Notes: generated from the sequence alone by a model not told the origin. Positions 1 to 8,590 are shown, numbered from the stretch's first letter. The stretch: DNA of 9,318 nucleotides from JAYFNU01 sp034933305 (GCA_034933305.1 JAYFNU010000029.1:1-9318); one strand, 5' to 3'. Numbers and translations: made by a program.

Positions 1-2091
<2,091 letters not shown>

Positions 2092-2109
2092 ACGCGGCGC
2101 CGCCGCATG

Positions 2110-2145
2110 AAAGGAGCCCCGCCGGCCGGCGGGGCTCCTTTTTTT
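2110..2145. terminator. Convergent Rho-independent terminator between tex and the first sulfatase gene
   Basis: A perfect 32-bp palindrome (14-bp arms around a GGCC centre, arms starting AAAGGAGCCCCGCC) is followed on the plus strand by a seven-T run that abuts the sulfatase stop codon. Plus-strand termination of tex is convincing. On the minus strand the tract after the stem is only TTT then CATG, so termination of the sulfatase transcript here is plausible but weaker. Confidence 0.9.
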
Positions 2146-2147
2146 GA

Positions 2148-4019
2148 TCAGTATATGGAATCCATCAGATACTTTTTGCCGAAGATGAGGTCGTACTGGA
2201 TGAGCTGCCGCTGCTCGTATTCCGCCTGTTGTTCGGGCGTCATCTCAAACGAGACCTTCCCGTCGGGATCGACGACGTAGTTCCCCGTCGCGCCGTTCAT
2301 CGCATTGTACTCGCTGTAGATGTAATCGAAATACGCGGGGCGCGCGACGTCATACGCCCCGAGCGCGTCGACGAGCACGCGGTTGGGCACGAGCGTGCCG
2401 AACGTCGTGCCGTCGAGCGAGCGGTCGTAGTTGGTCCAAACGAGATAGGGCGTCGTATGGATCTCGGCGAAATCCGTCGCCGGATCGTATGTATCATAGA
2501 ACCCGTACCGCGTGAGAACATCCACGTCCTCGCCGGCCTCCTTGACGCCGAGCGGCGCCTGGTGGTCACCCATCACGACGAGGATGACGGGCCGGTCCAG
2601 CGTGGAAAAATAGTCCGCCAGCTCGCCGATGGCCTCGTCGGTCTTTTTGAGCAGCGTGCCGTACTGCGCGAGGACGAGCAGATCCTCGTCCGAATAGGTG
2701 TCGCTCGTGCAGCCGACGACCTCCGTCGGGTCGTAGCGGTCGGCGAGGATGGGCACGTGGTTCTGCATGGTGAGCGCATGGATGAAGACGGGGTCGCCGC
2801 CGGCGGCCGCCTCGTCATAGAGCCGGATAATCTGCTCGACGCAGGATTTGTCGCTGATATAGTCCCCGCTCAGCTCGGGATCGCTGAACGTATCGCTGAA
2901 GCAGACCTTGTCGAAGCCCAGCATGGGGTAGGCGTTGGCGCGGTTGTACAGCTCGCTCGTGTAGGCGTGCAGCGCGACGGTCCGGTAGCCGCTGCGCCTG
3001 AGGTAGTTCCCGATGCCCGGGAACCCGTCGTAGAGATAGGTCACGAACGCCGTGGAGCTGATCTGCGTGTCGTTGGAGGTGAAACCCGTCAGCAGCTCGA
3101 ACTCCATATCCGCCGTCCCGCCGCCGAACAGCGGCGACACCGACAGCCCCGTAACGCCCTGCCGTCCCAGCCGCTCGTAATTCTCAAAGAGGTCGCAGTC
3201 GTAGGTCACGTCGTATTCGTCGACGCGCGCCCAGCTCTCGGCGAGCACGACCACGATGTCGGGCGTCGCGCTGCTGCCGGTCTGCCGGTGCGACGCGATG
3301 TCCTCGCCGAGCTCTTCCATGTTCTGCTGCGTATAGCCGTCCGGCACCTTCGGCAGCGTCGCCTTCAGCGCCTTGAAGAACTCGAGATAGACCGTGTTCC
3401 TGCAGCTGCGGTCGGAGCTGGCGTCCGTCCTGCGGTAGCCGAGCGCGTCCGTCACATCGTCGTTGAACACCACGAGCCCCGTATAGGCGACGGCCGCGGC
3501 GACAAAAACGGCGACCCACGCCGCGCTGCGCAGCAGCCGCGATTTTTTCGTTTTTCCCCGCAGGCGCGCGGGTATGCGCACGGGCCAAATGAGGACGAGC
3601 GCCAGGACGACGGCTGCGGCGATCGCCGCCATCGAGCGGGAGATCTCCGCCGGGAAGCCCTTGCCGACCATGATGAGCGCGTCCTTCAGCGCAAAGATGT
3701 CGCCCGGCAGCAGCGGGCTGCCGCGGTAAAAGAGCTTGCTGCTGTTCGCGACGCCCACGGCGGCCGAAAGCAGGCAGAGGATGCCCGCGGACACGCTCAC
3801 GCGCCGCACCGCCGCCGTCAGCGCCGCATGGATGAGCAGGAACAGCAGATACGTGACCGCGAACAGCCTCCAGCTCGCCGCGCAAAAGCGCCAGAAAGCG
3901 GGGCTGATGAGGCTGTAGAGCGCCACGTCCGGGATGAGGACGGCCGCGCCGGGAGCCAGAAAAATAAAGAGATAAAAAAGCGTATCGTTCACGCCGGGTC
4001 TTTGCATCCAGTTTTTCAT
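2148..4019 (-). CDS. LTA-synthase-family membrane sulfatase (phosphoglycerol transferase-like), paralog A
   Basis: A 623-aa polytopic protein of the LtaS/MdoB (alkaline phosphatase/sulfatase superfamily) type. About five membrane segments lie near residues 12-31, 48-70, 74-92, 128-148 and 164-185, followed by an extracellular catalytic domain from about 250. By comparison with S. aureus LtaS, the active site looks intact: metal ligand E261 (VVVLAESW), catalytic T302 in GGGTADMEFELLTGF, H351 and R360 (HAYTSELYNR), H421 (TMQNHVP), and D485/H486 (MGDHQ). Members transfer glycerol phosphate from phosphatidylglycerol to lipoteichoic acid or to wall glycans (GacH type); which substrate applies here is not visible. 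An in-frame TTG at 4082 extends the frame, but it lies inside the predicted promoter. The ATG at 4019 is therefore chosen, with GGGGCGAGG 5 nt upstream. It follows paralog B in tandem with its own promoter. Confidence 0.9.
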   Translation of the reverse strand: MKNWMQRPGVNDTLFYLFIFLAPGAAVLIPDVALYSLISPAFWRFCAASWRLFAVTYLLFLLIHAALTAAVRRVSVSAGILCLLSAAVGVANSSKLFYRGSPLLPGDIFALKDALIMVGKGFPAEISRSMAAIAAAVVLALVLIWPVRIPARLRGKTKKSRLLRSAAWVAVFVAAAVAYTGLVVFNDDVTDALGYRRTDASSDRSCRNTVYLEFFKALKATLPKVPDGYTQQNMEELGEDIASHRQTGSSATPDIVVVLAESWARVDEYDVTYDCDLFENYERLGRQGVTGLSVSPLFGGGTADMEFELLTGFTSNDTQISSTAFVTYLYDGFPGIGNYLRRSGYRTVALHAYTSELYNRANAYPMLGFDKVCFSDTFSDPELSGDYISDKSCVEQIIRLYDEAAAGGDPVFIHALTMQNHVPILADRYDPTEVVGCTSDTYSDEDLLVLAQYGTLLKKTDEAIGELADYFSTLDRPVILVVMGDHQAPLGVKEAGEDVDVLTRYGFYDTYDPATDFAEIHTTPYLVWTNYDRSLDGTTFGTLVPNRVLVDALGAYDVARPAYFDYIYSEYNAMNGATGNYVVDPDGKVSFEMTPEQQAEYEQRQLIQYDLIFGKKYLMDSIY

Positions 4020-4060
4020 AGAAGCCTCGCCCCGTGAGGAAAAAACAGCATCTTCCCCAA

Positions 4061-4075
4061 ATGATACATTATCAT
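4061..4075. promoter_or_regulatory. 15-bp dyad over the -10/start region of paralog A, possible operator
   Basis: ATGATA-CAT-TATCAT is a perfect inverted repeat with 6-bp arms and a 3-nt centre. It overlaps the predicted -10 box (4071-4076) and the likely transcription start of the downstream sulfatase gene, a standard place for a repressor site. No regulator gene is visible in the window, and the element is short and AT-rich, so chance remains possible. Confidence 0.35.
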
Positions 4076-4100
4076 AACACAACCGATCCCCGCGCGTAAA
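4071..4100 (-). promoter_or_regulatory. SigA-type promoter of sulfatase paralog A
   Basis: On the minus strand, TTTACG (-35, 4095-4100) is 18 bp from TATGAT (-10, 4071-4076), which is preceded by TGT, giving a TGn extended -10. The predicted start near 4064 gives a roughly 45-nt leader to the ATG at 4019 and argues against the upstream TTG as start codon. Confidence 0.65.
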
Positions 4101-4171
4101 TAGGGATTTTCCGCCGAACGGCGGCGCGCGGGCGCGGATCGCGCGGCGGCCGCGCGTGCGGCCGGCGGACG

Positions 4172-4199
4172 AAAAAGCCCCGCCGGGGGCGGCGGGACT
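4172..4199 (-). terminator. Rho-independent terminator of sulfatase paralog B
   Basis: Read on the minus strand, a 10-bp GC-rich stem (AGTCCCGCCG / CGGCGGGGCT, one G-U pair) with a CCCC loop runs straight into TTTTT, starting 28 nt after the stop codon of paralog B. It separates the two sulfatase transcription units. Confidence 0.85.
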
Positions 4200-4226
4200 C
4201 TGCTGCGGCGAGCGCTTCGCCGGGGC

Positions 4227-6098
4227 TCAGTAAATATAGTCCAGCAGATATTTCCTGCCGAAAATGAGGTCATACTGGATGAGCTGCCGCTGTTCGTATT
4301 CGGCCTGCTGCTCCGCGGTCTTGGTGAAATAGACCTTGTTGTCCGTGCCGACGCAGTAGTCGGCGGTCATGCCGTTCATCGTGTTGTACTGCGTATAGAT
4401 ATAATCGAAATAGGCCGGCCGCTCGACATTGTACGCCGACAGCGCGTCGACGAGCAGCCTGTTCGGCACGATCGTGCCGAACGTCGTGCCGTCGAGCGAG
4501 CGGTCGTAGTTGGTCCACACGAGGTAGGGCGTCGCGTGGATTTCGGCGAAGTCCGTATCGGCGTCGTAGGTGTCGTAAAAGCCGTACTTTTCGAGAATAT
4601 CCCCGCCGGCATACGTCGTCTGCGCGTTGCTCAGCCGGGTCTGATGGTCGCCGACGAACACGAGCAGCACATCCCTGTCGACCGTCGACAGATAATCGGT
4701 GAGCTCGCCGAGCGCCGCGTCCGTGCGCGCGACCGACGTCGCGTACTGCGCGAGCACCCCCAGATCCTCTTCGCTGTAGGTGTCGCTCGTGCAGCCGACG
4801 AGTTCGTCGTCGTCATAGCGCTTCGTCGAGAACGGCACGTGGTTCTGCATTGTCAGCACGTGCAGGAAAACGGGCTTGTCGCTCCCGGCTGCCTGCTCAT
4901 ACAGGGAGATGGCCTTCTCAAAGCAGGACTCGTCGGTGATGTAATCTCCTCTCAGCTCCGGATTGTCAAAGGAATCCCTGAAATAGACCTGCTGGAAGCC
5001 GAGCTGCGGATATGCGGTCCCCCGCTTGTACAGTTCGCTCGTGTGGGCATGCAGCGCGATCGTGGAATAACCGTCAGCCGCGAGGTCGTTTACGATCCCC
5101 GGGAATTTGCTGTACATAAAAAGCGTGAACGCGGTCGTACAGATCTGCGTGTCGTTGGTGGTAAAGCCCGTCAATACTTCAAATTCGACATCGGCGGTGC
5201 CGCCGCCGAGGAGCGGCGAAACCGACTTCCCGCTGACGCCCTGCTGGCTGAGGCGGTCGTAGTTCTCGAACAGATTGCGGTCGAACTGCACATCGTACGC
5301 GTCAAGGTCTGCCCAGCTCTCGTCGATGACGACGATGATGTCGGGCGTGGCGGCGCAGTCAACGCTATGCGCCTGGATCTCCTCGCCGAGCGCCGTCATC
5401 GCCCGCTCGCTGTAGCCGCGCGGCGCATGCGGCATGATGGAATGGAGCGTTTTGAAAAACTCGAGATAATAGGTGTTGTTGTTGAACCGCCGCGACACCT
5501 CGGACGAGTCCCGGTACCCGAGGGCGTCGGTCACGCTGTCGTCGCAGATGACCAGCAGCGTGTAGCCGGCCGCGACAGCCGCGCACAGCAGCACGAACGC
5601 CGCGGTGCGCACCGCCCGTTTCACCGGCGTCCCGCCCTGCAGCCGGTCCGGTATGCGCACCGGAAACAGCACTGCCGCGAGAAGGATGCTGCAGACCGCG
5701 ATGAAGATCATGGATTTCGAGATCTGCAGCGCGTATCCGCTGTCGACCATCGTGATCGCGTCCCCCAGCAGGAAAACGTCGCTCGGCAGCAGCGGGTCGC
5801 CGCGGTACAGGAGCTTGTTGTTGTTCGCGACGCCGATGACGGCCGACAGCAGGCACAGGAATCCCGCGGAAAGGCTCACGCGCCGCAGGATGCCCGTCAG
5901 CGCCGCGTGGATGAGCAGAAAGAGAATATAATCCGCCGCATACAGAAGGATGCACGTGCGCACATATGCCCAGTAGACGGGGCTCACAAGGCTGTACCCC
6001 GCGATGTCCGGGATGAGAACGGCCGCGAGCGGGGCCGCAAAAATCAGCAGCCAGAACAGGGCGCCGTTGAGTTTCGGATTGAGTCTCTTTTTTCCCAT
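4227..6098 (-). CDS. LTA-synthase-family membrane sulfatase (phosphoglycerol transferase-like), paralog B
   Basis: A 623-aa protein, identical in length and nearly collinear with the neighbouring downstream paralog. By eye the two share about 60% identity in the membrane part and more in the last 100 residues. About five membrane segments occupy residues 12-185; the extracellular sulfatase domain follows. Active-site residues by comparison with LtaS: E260 (VVIDESW), T301 in GGGTADVEFEVLTGF, H350 and R359 (HAHTSELYKR), H420 (TMQNHVP), D484/H485 (VGDHQ). The family uses phosphatidylglycerol as glycerol-phosphate donor outside the membrane; the acceptor here (LTA or wall glycan) is unknown. An in-frame GTG at 6146 lies inside the promoter -10 region, so the ATG at 6098 with GGGAG 5 nt upstream is preferred. 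A different-frame ATG overlaps at 6102. The paralogs differ most just after the DHQ motif and in the loop before the catalytic domain. Confidence 0.9.
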   Translation of the reverse strand: MGKKRLNPKLNGALFWLLIFAAPLAAVLIPDIAGYSLVSPVYWAYVRTCILLYAADYILFLLIHAALTGILRRVSLSAGFLCLLSAVIGVANNNKLLYRGDPLLPSDVFLLGDAITMVDSGYALQISKSMIFIAVCSILLAAVLFPVRIPDRLQGGTPVKRAVRTAAFVLLCAAVAAGYTLLVICDDSVTDALGYRDSSEVSRRFNNNTYYLEFFKTLHSIMPHAPRGYSERAMTALGEEIQAHSVDCAATPDIIVVIDESWADLDAYDVQFDRNLFENYDRLSQQGVSGKSVSPLLGGGTADVEFEVLTGFTTNDTQICTTAFTLFMYSKFPGIVNDLAADGYSTIALHAHTSELYKRGTAYPQLGFQQVYFRDSFDNPELRGDYITDESCFEKAISLYEQAAGSDKPVFLHVLTMQNHVPFSTKRYDDDELVGCTSDTYSEEDLGVLAQYATSVARTDAALGELTDYLSTVDRDVLLVFVGDHQTRLSNAQTTYAGGDILEKYGFYDTYDADTDFAEIHATPYLVWTNYDRSLDGTTFGTIVPNRLLVDALSAYNVERPAYFDYIYTQYNTMNGMTADYCVGTDNKVYFTKTAEQQAEYEQRQLIQYDLIFGRKYLLDYIY

Positions 6099-6103
6099 GC
6101 ATG

Positions 6104-6108
6104 CTCCC
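6104..6108 (-). promoter_or_regulatory. Ribosome binding site deciding the start of paralog B
   Basis: GGGAG on the minus strand lies 5 nt before the ATG at 6098. Two ATGs in different frames overlap here (CATGCATG). Only the one at 6098 opens the sulfatase frame, and the other is just 1 nt from the ribosome binding site. Confidence 0.6.
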
Positions 6109-6136
6109 AGAAATTCACAAAATTTTAACGATGTAA

Positions 6137-6165
6137 AGTATAACACTCCGCGTGGAATTTTACAA
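6137..6165 (-). promoter_or_regulatory. SigA-type promoter of sulfatase paralog B
   Basis: On the minus strand TTGTAA (-35, 6160-6165) is 17 bp from TATACT (-10, 6137-6142), preceded by TGT as an extended -10. Spacing and matches are better than for paralog A's promoter, and no dyad overlaps it. The implied leader is about 30 nt. Confidence 0.75.
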
Positions 6166-6183
6166 ACGGAAATGCCGAAATAA

Positions 6184-6241
6184 ACACGGCGCCCGCCGCG
6201 GCGGGCGCCGTGTAAAAAAGAGCCGCCGCTGCGGCTCTTTT
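6184..6241 (-). terminator. Tandem double hairpin terminator after the gtrA-like gene
   Basis: On the minus strand the first hairpin (6216-6241; 11-bp stem AAAAGAGCCGC, 4-nt loop) ends in a TTTTTT run and overlaps the last base of the GtrA stop codon. It is immediately followed by a perfect 30-bp palindrome (6184-6213, half-site ACACGGCGCCCGCCG), itself followed by TTATTT. The pair insulates the paralog B promoter from upstream readthrough. Confidence 0.88.
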
Positions 6242-6696
6242 CAGAACACGTATTTTTTCTGCACGGCGTAGCTCACAAAAAACAGCAGCGAATCGACGCC
6301 GATTTTCACGAGCAGCTCGCTTGCGCCGAGCGCGCGCTGCAGCAGCGTCACCCCCGCGGCGGAGGCCGCGAGCTGCGCGACCGACAGCGCGACGTAGCGC
6401 GCCGCCGTCCCGCGCATGTCGCGGCCGCTTTTGAAAACGAGCTTGTGATTGAGCAGATAGGCGCACGCGCAGGAAACGACCCGCGCGGCCGCAGTGGCGG
6501 CCGGGATGTACCACGGCCCGCCCCGTTCGCGCAGGAGCGCGACGAGCAGCGCGAACAGCCCGAGATCGACCGCCGTGCTCAGCACGCAGGACGCCACGAA
6601 CTTCAGGAAGACGGCCCGCGCGTCTGCTGCGGACGCCGGCCGGTCATTGTCTGTCTGTGCGCAGCATCCGCGCGCGGGTTCGGTCCGGTCGCTCAT
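6241..6696 (-). CDS. GtrA-family four-TM membrane protein
   Basis: A 151-aa protein matching the GtrA/DPMS family. It has a hydrophilic N-terminus of about 28 residues, then four membrane segments near 29-53, 62-86, 99-119 and 127-149. Family-like features are D44 in TM1, the CAYLLNHKLVF motif at the end of TM2, K131/D135 in TM4, and a C-terminal SYAVQKKYVF. GtrA proteins are proposed to flip or help use polyprenyl-phosphate-linked sugars for decoration of surface polymers. The partner glycosyltransferase often found beside them is absent here. The ATG at 6696 has AGGAG with 8-nt spacing. This ribosome binding site lies in the 31-bp gap after the muramidase gene, so the two are very likely cotranscribed. 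Function beyond the family is unknown. Confidence 0.88.
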   Translation of the reverse strand: MSDRTEPARGCCAQTDNDRPASAADARAVFLKFVASCVLSTAVDLGLFALLVALLRERGGPWYIPAATAAARVVSCACAYLLNHKLVFKSGRDMRGTAARYVALSVAQLAASAAGVTLLQRALGASELLVKIGVDSLLFFVSYAVQKKYVF

Positions 6697-6727
6697 GGCT
6701 GCCGCTCCTGTGCGTTCTTCGTCGGTC

Positions 6728-8485
6728 TCAGTAGCCGAGATAGCTGAGGTTCATATCGACATAGCCGTTGATGCCGCTGACCGAGCCCTTCGAGGAGTAT
6801 TGCCACAGATCGTACCGGCGGGCATAGCTCGTCTTGTCGGTATAGTGCGCGAGCCAGATGATATAGCTCTCGAGCTGGCTCGTGTACATCTTGCTCTCGA
6901 AGTAGTATTTGTTCGCATAGACCGCCGGCGTATAGCCGCCGTTGCGGATGGTCTCGCAGAACGCGCGGCAGATCTTGGTGCGCTGCTCGATCGTGAGGCT
7001 GTCGGCGCGCCCGCCGGAATATTCCACATCGATGGCGATGGGATAGCTGATGCTCCAGCCCTGCACGTACTGCAGGCACATGCTCGCCTCCTCGATGGCC
7101 TCCTGCTCGGTGATGGCCTGCGTGAAAAAGTACACGCCGACCTTGAGACCCGCCGCCGAGGCGCCGGCGATGTGGTTCCTGAACTCGTTGTCGAGGATGA
7201 GCGCGCCCTTCGTGTAGCCGCGGTAGCCGAGCCGTATGAACACATAGTCGACGCCCGACGCCTTGACCTTCGCCCAGTCGACGTTCTCCTGCCAGGTCGA
7301 CACGTCGACGCCGAGGGTGCCCGTCGTGCCGCCGGTGCGGCTGCCGTCGCTGTTGAAGACATAGCTGATGCCGTTGATGATCTGCGTTCCCGTTACCTTC
7401 TTGCCGTTTTTGTCGAAGTAATAGGTTTTCCCCTCGAGCGTCTGCCAGCCGTAGTAGGTCGTGACCGTCTCCGTCTTGGTCGTCACCTGCGGAACGGCGG
7501 TGAACTGATACCTGTACGCGCCGTTCTCGCTCACAGGCGTGCCGTCGGCGTTGATGACCTCGCTCGTCACGTCGGTGTACGTGGGCGTCGCGGGCTGCTC
7601 CGGCGTCGCCGGATCGGCCGGCGTTTCCCCCGCGGACGGCTGTTCCTCGCCGCCCACATCGAGGCGCTTCGCGCTGACGAGATACCCGTCCGCATCCACC
7701 GTCGCGATGACGGTGCTCACCGCGCCGGACGCGAAAACGAGATAGCTGCTGCCGTCGGCGCCCGCCGACAGCACGGGCTTGTATTTGACGACCTGATTGC
7801 CGCCGGCGTCGAGCACCGGCGTCTCGGTCGTCTTCGTCTCCGATTTCGAGGAGGACACGACGTACTCGACCGTATTGGCCGCCGCCGGCGTCGAGGTGCC
7901 GGCGCCCGTGTTGCTCTGTTCGTTGTACTTCTTGTCCTCGGTCGCGACGTCGACGTCCTTCTCCTCGAGGACCTTGTCCGAGACGTCGATCTTCTGGTAT
8001 GTGAGCTGCGGCTGCACCACGACTTTGATGGGCTCCGGCTGCGCATACGCCATCATCTTGCACATCTCGACGGTGTATTCGCCCGCGGGCACGTCGCTGA
8101 TGTAGACCTGCCCGTCCATGTCGTCATCGACGACGTTGTAGGCCTGTTTGCCGCTGCTGTTGTAGATATTGAATTCGAACTCGACGCCCTTGACGATGTC
8201 CTCGTTCTCGTTGACCACCGTCACGCCGAGGTCCATCTCGACGGACGAGCCCGTGATCTTGAGCGTGCTGTTCTTCGCGAGCGAGGCGGTGCGCCGCAGG
8301 CCGCCGTCATAATTGAGGATCTCGACGCCCGCCGCCGTCGTCCCCGCCGCCGCGTTCATGAACCACGCCGACGCGCACGACGCGCAAACGAGCACCGCGA
8401 CCGTCAGCAGCGACAGGCCGCCGCGCAGCAGCGCCGCTCTGTTCTCTTTGAGTTTTTTCAAAATTGTCTGACTGTCGATCTTCAT
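6728..8485 (-). CDS. Membrane-anchored GH25 muramidase with prealbumin-like domain and two cell-wall-binding repeats
   Basis: 585 aa. Order: basic N-terminus, then a hydrophobic segment at 21-46 that is a signal anchor or a signal peptide (possible cleavage after ASA at 40). A beta-rich region about 80-165 has a prealbumin/Cna-B-like stretch (VEFEFNIYNSSG ... VPAGEYTVEM). A low-complexity Ser/Thr/Pro/Glu-rich linker region follows at about 170-345. Two cell-wall-binding-type repeats lie at about 346-385 (GWQTLEGKTYYFDKNGKKV and NGISYVFNSDGSR). A C-terminal GH25 domain spans 389-585, with GVDVSTWQ (D393), IDVE (D486, E488) and a terminal LWQYSS...VDMN segment. GH25 enzymes cleave the MurNAc-GlcNAc bond of peptidoglycan, here on the outer surface. 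The start at 8485 has GGAG only 4 nt upstream, a tight spacing, but no better start is seen. It is first in an operon with the GtrA gene and has its own promoter. Confidence 0.92.
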   Translation of the reverse strand: MKIDSQTILKKLKENRAALLRGGLSLLTVAVLVCASCASAWFMNAAAGTTAAGVEILNYDGGLRRTASLAKNSTLKITGSSVEMDLGVTVVNENEDIVKGVEFEFNIYNSSGKQAYNVVDDDMDGQVYISDVPAGEYTVEMCKMMAYAQPEPIKVVVQPQLTYQKIDVSDKVLEEKDVDVATEDKKYNEQSNTGAGTSTPAAANTVEYVVSSSKSETKTTETPVLDAGGNQVVKYKPVLSAGADGSSYLVFASGAVSTVIATVDADGYLVSAKRLDVGGEEQPSAGETPADPATPEQPATPTYTDVTSEVINADGTPVSENGAYRYQFTAVPQVTTKTETVTTYYGWQTLEGKTYYFDKNGKKVTGTQIINGISYVFNSDGSRTGGTTGTLGVDVSTWQENVDWAKVKASGVDYVFIRLGYRGYTKGALILDNEFRNHIAGASAAGLKVGVYFFTQAITEQEAIEEASMCLQYVQGWSISYPIAIDVEYSGGRADSLTIEQRTKICRAFCETIRNGGYTPAVYANKYYFESKMYTSQLESYIIWLAHYTDKTSYARRYDLWQYSSKGSVSGINGYVDMNLSYLGY

Positions 8486-8518
8486 TTCTCTCCGTCATCT
8501 CAACTGTCTGTAAAAGCT

Positions 8519-8536
8519 GCGGCATCCGTCCGCCGC
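8519..8536 (-). other. Small hairpin in the muramidase leader
   Basis: On the minus strand GCGGC and GCCGC form a 5-bp stem with an 8-nt loop, followed after AGC by only TTTT. It lies between the predicted muramidase transcription start and its start codon. It could be a weak terminator or attenuator, or just leader structure; the short T run makes termination doubtful. Confidence 0.25.
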
Positions 8537-8554
8537 CTGCATGTGATTTTATTT

Positions 8555-8584
8555 ATTATACTATACAAATTGTATTCAACGCAA
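8555..8584 (-). promoter_or_regulatory. SigA-type promoter of the muramidase-gtrA operon
   Basis: On the minus strand a consensus TATAAT (-10, 8555-8560) is 18 bp from TTGCGT (-35, 8579-8584). The stretch is strikingly AT-rich against GC-rich surroundings. It begins right after the stop codon of the upstream DUF3592-like gene. The predicted leader is about 60 nt. Confidence 0.7.
8563..8575. promoter_or_regulatory. 13-bp dyad in the muramidase promoter spacer, possible operator
   Basis: ATACAA-A-TTGTAT is a perfect inverted repeat with 6-bp arms and a 1-nt centre, sitting wholly between the -35 and -10 boxes of the muramidase promoter. The position suits a repressor or MerR-like site, but the element is short and AT-rich and no regulator is encoded nearby. 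Confidence 0.35.
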
Positions 8585-8590
8585 GTGGCT

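Noticed and set aside
2229..4037. Long open frame on the plus strand across sulfatase paralog A (602 aa), with a similar one at 4536-6128 across paralog B (530 aa)
   Set aside because: Antisense shadows of GC-rich coding sequence. The products are Arg/Val/His-rich without recognisable domains or membrane segments, and the opposite strand encodes a clear LtaS-family enzyme with all motifs.
4020..4082. N-terminal extension of paralog A from a TTG at 4082 (and of paralog B from a GTG at 6146)
   Set aside because: Both extensions run through the predicted -10 boxes and transcription starts, show no similarity to each other, and lack ribosome binding sites. The ATGs at 4019 and 6098 give equal 623-aa proteins.
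6693..8063. 456-aa minus frame overlapping the muramidase gene in another frame
   Set aside because: Arg/Gly-rich shadow frame; the overlapping frame encodes a complete GH25 protein with its catalytic motifs.
8040..8485. Lipobox in the muramidase N-terminus (VLVC or ASC at residues 31-37)
   Set aside because: The residues before either Cys do not fit a lipobox with Leu at -3 and a small residue at -1. A signal anchor or ordinary signal peptide fits better.
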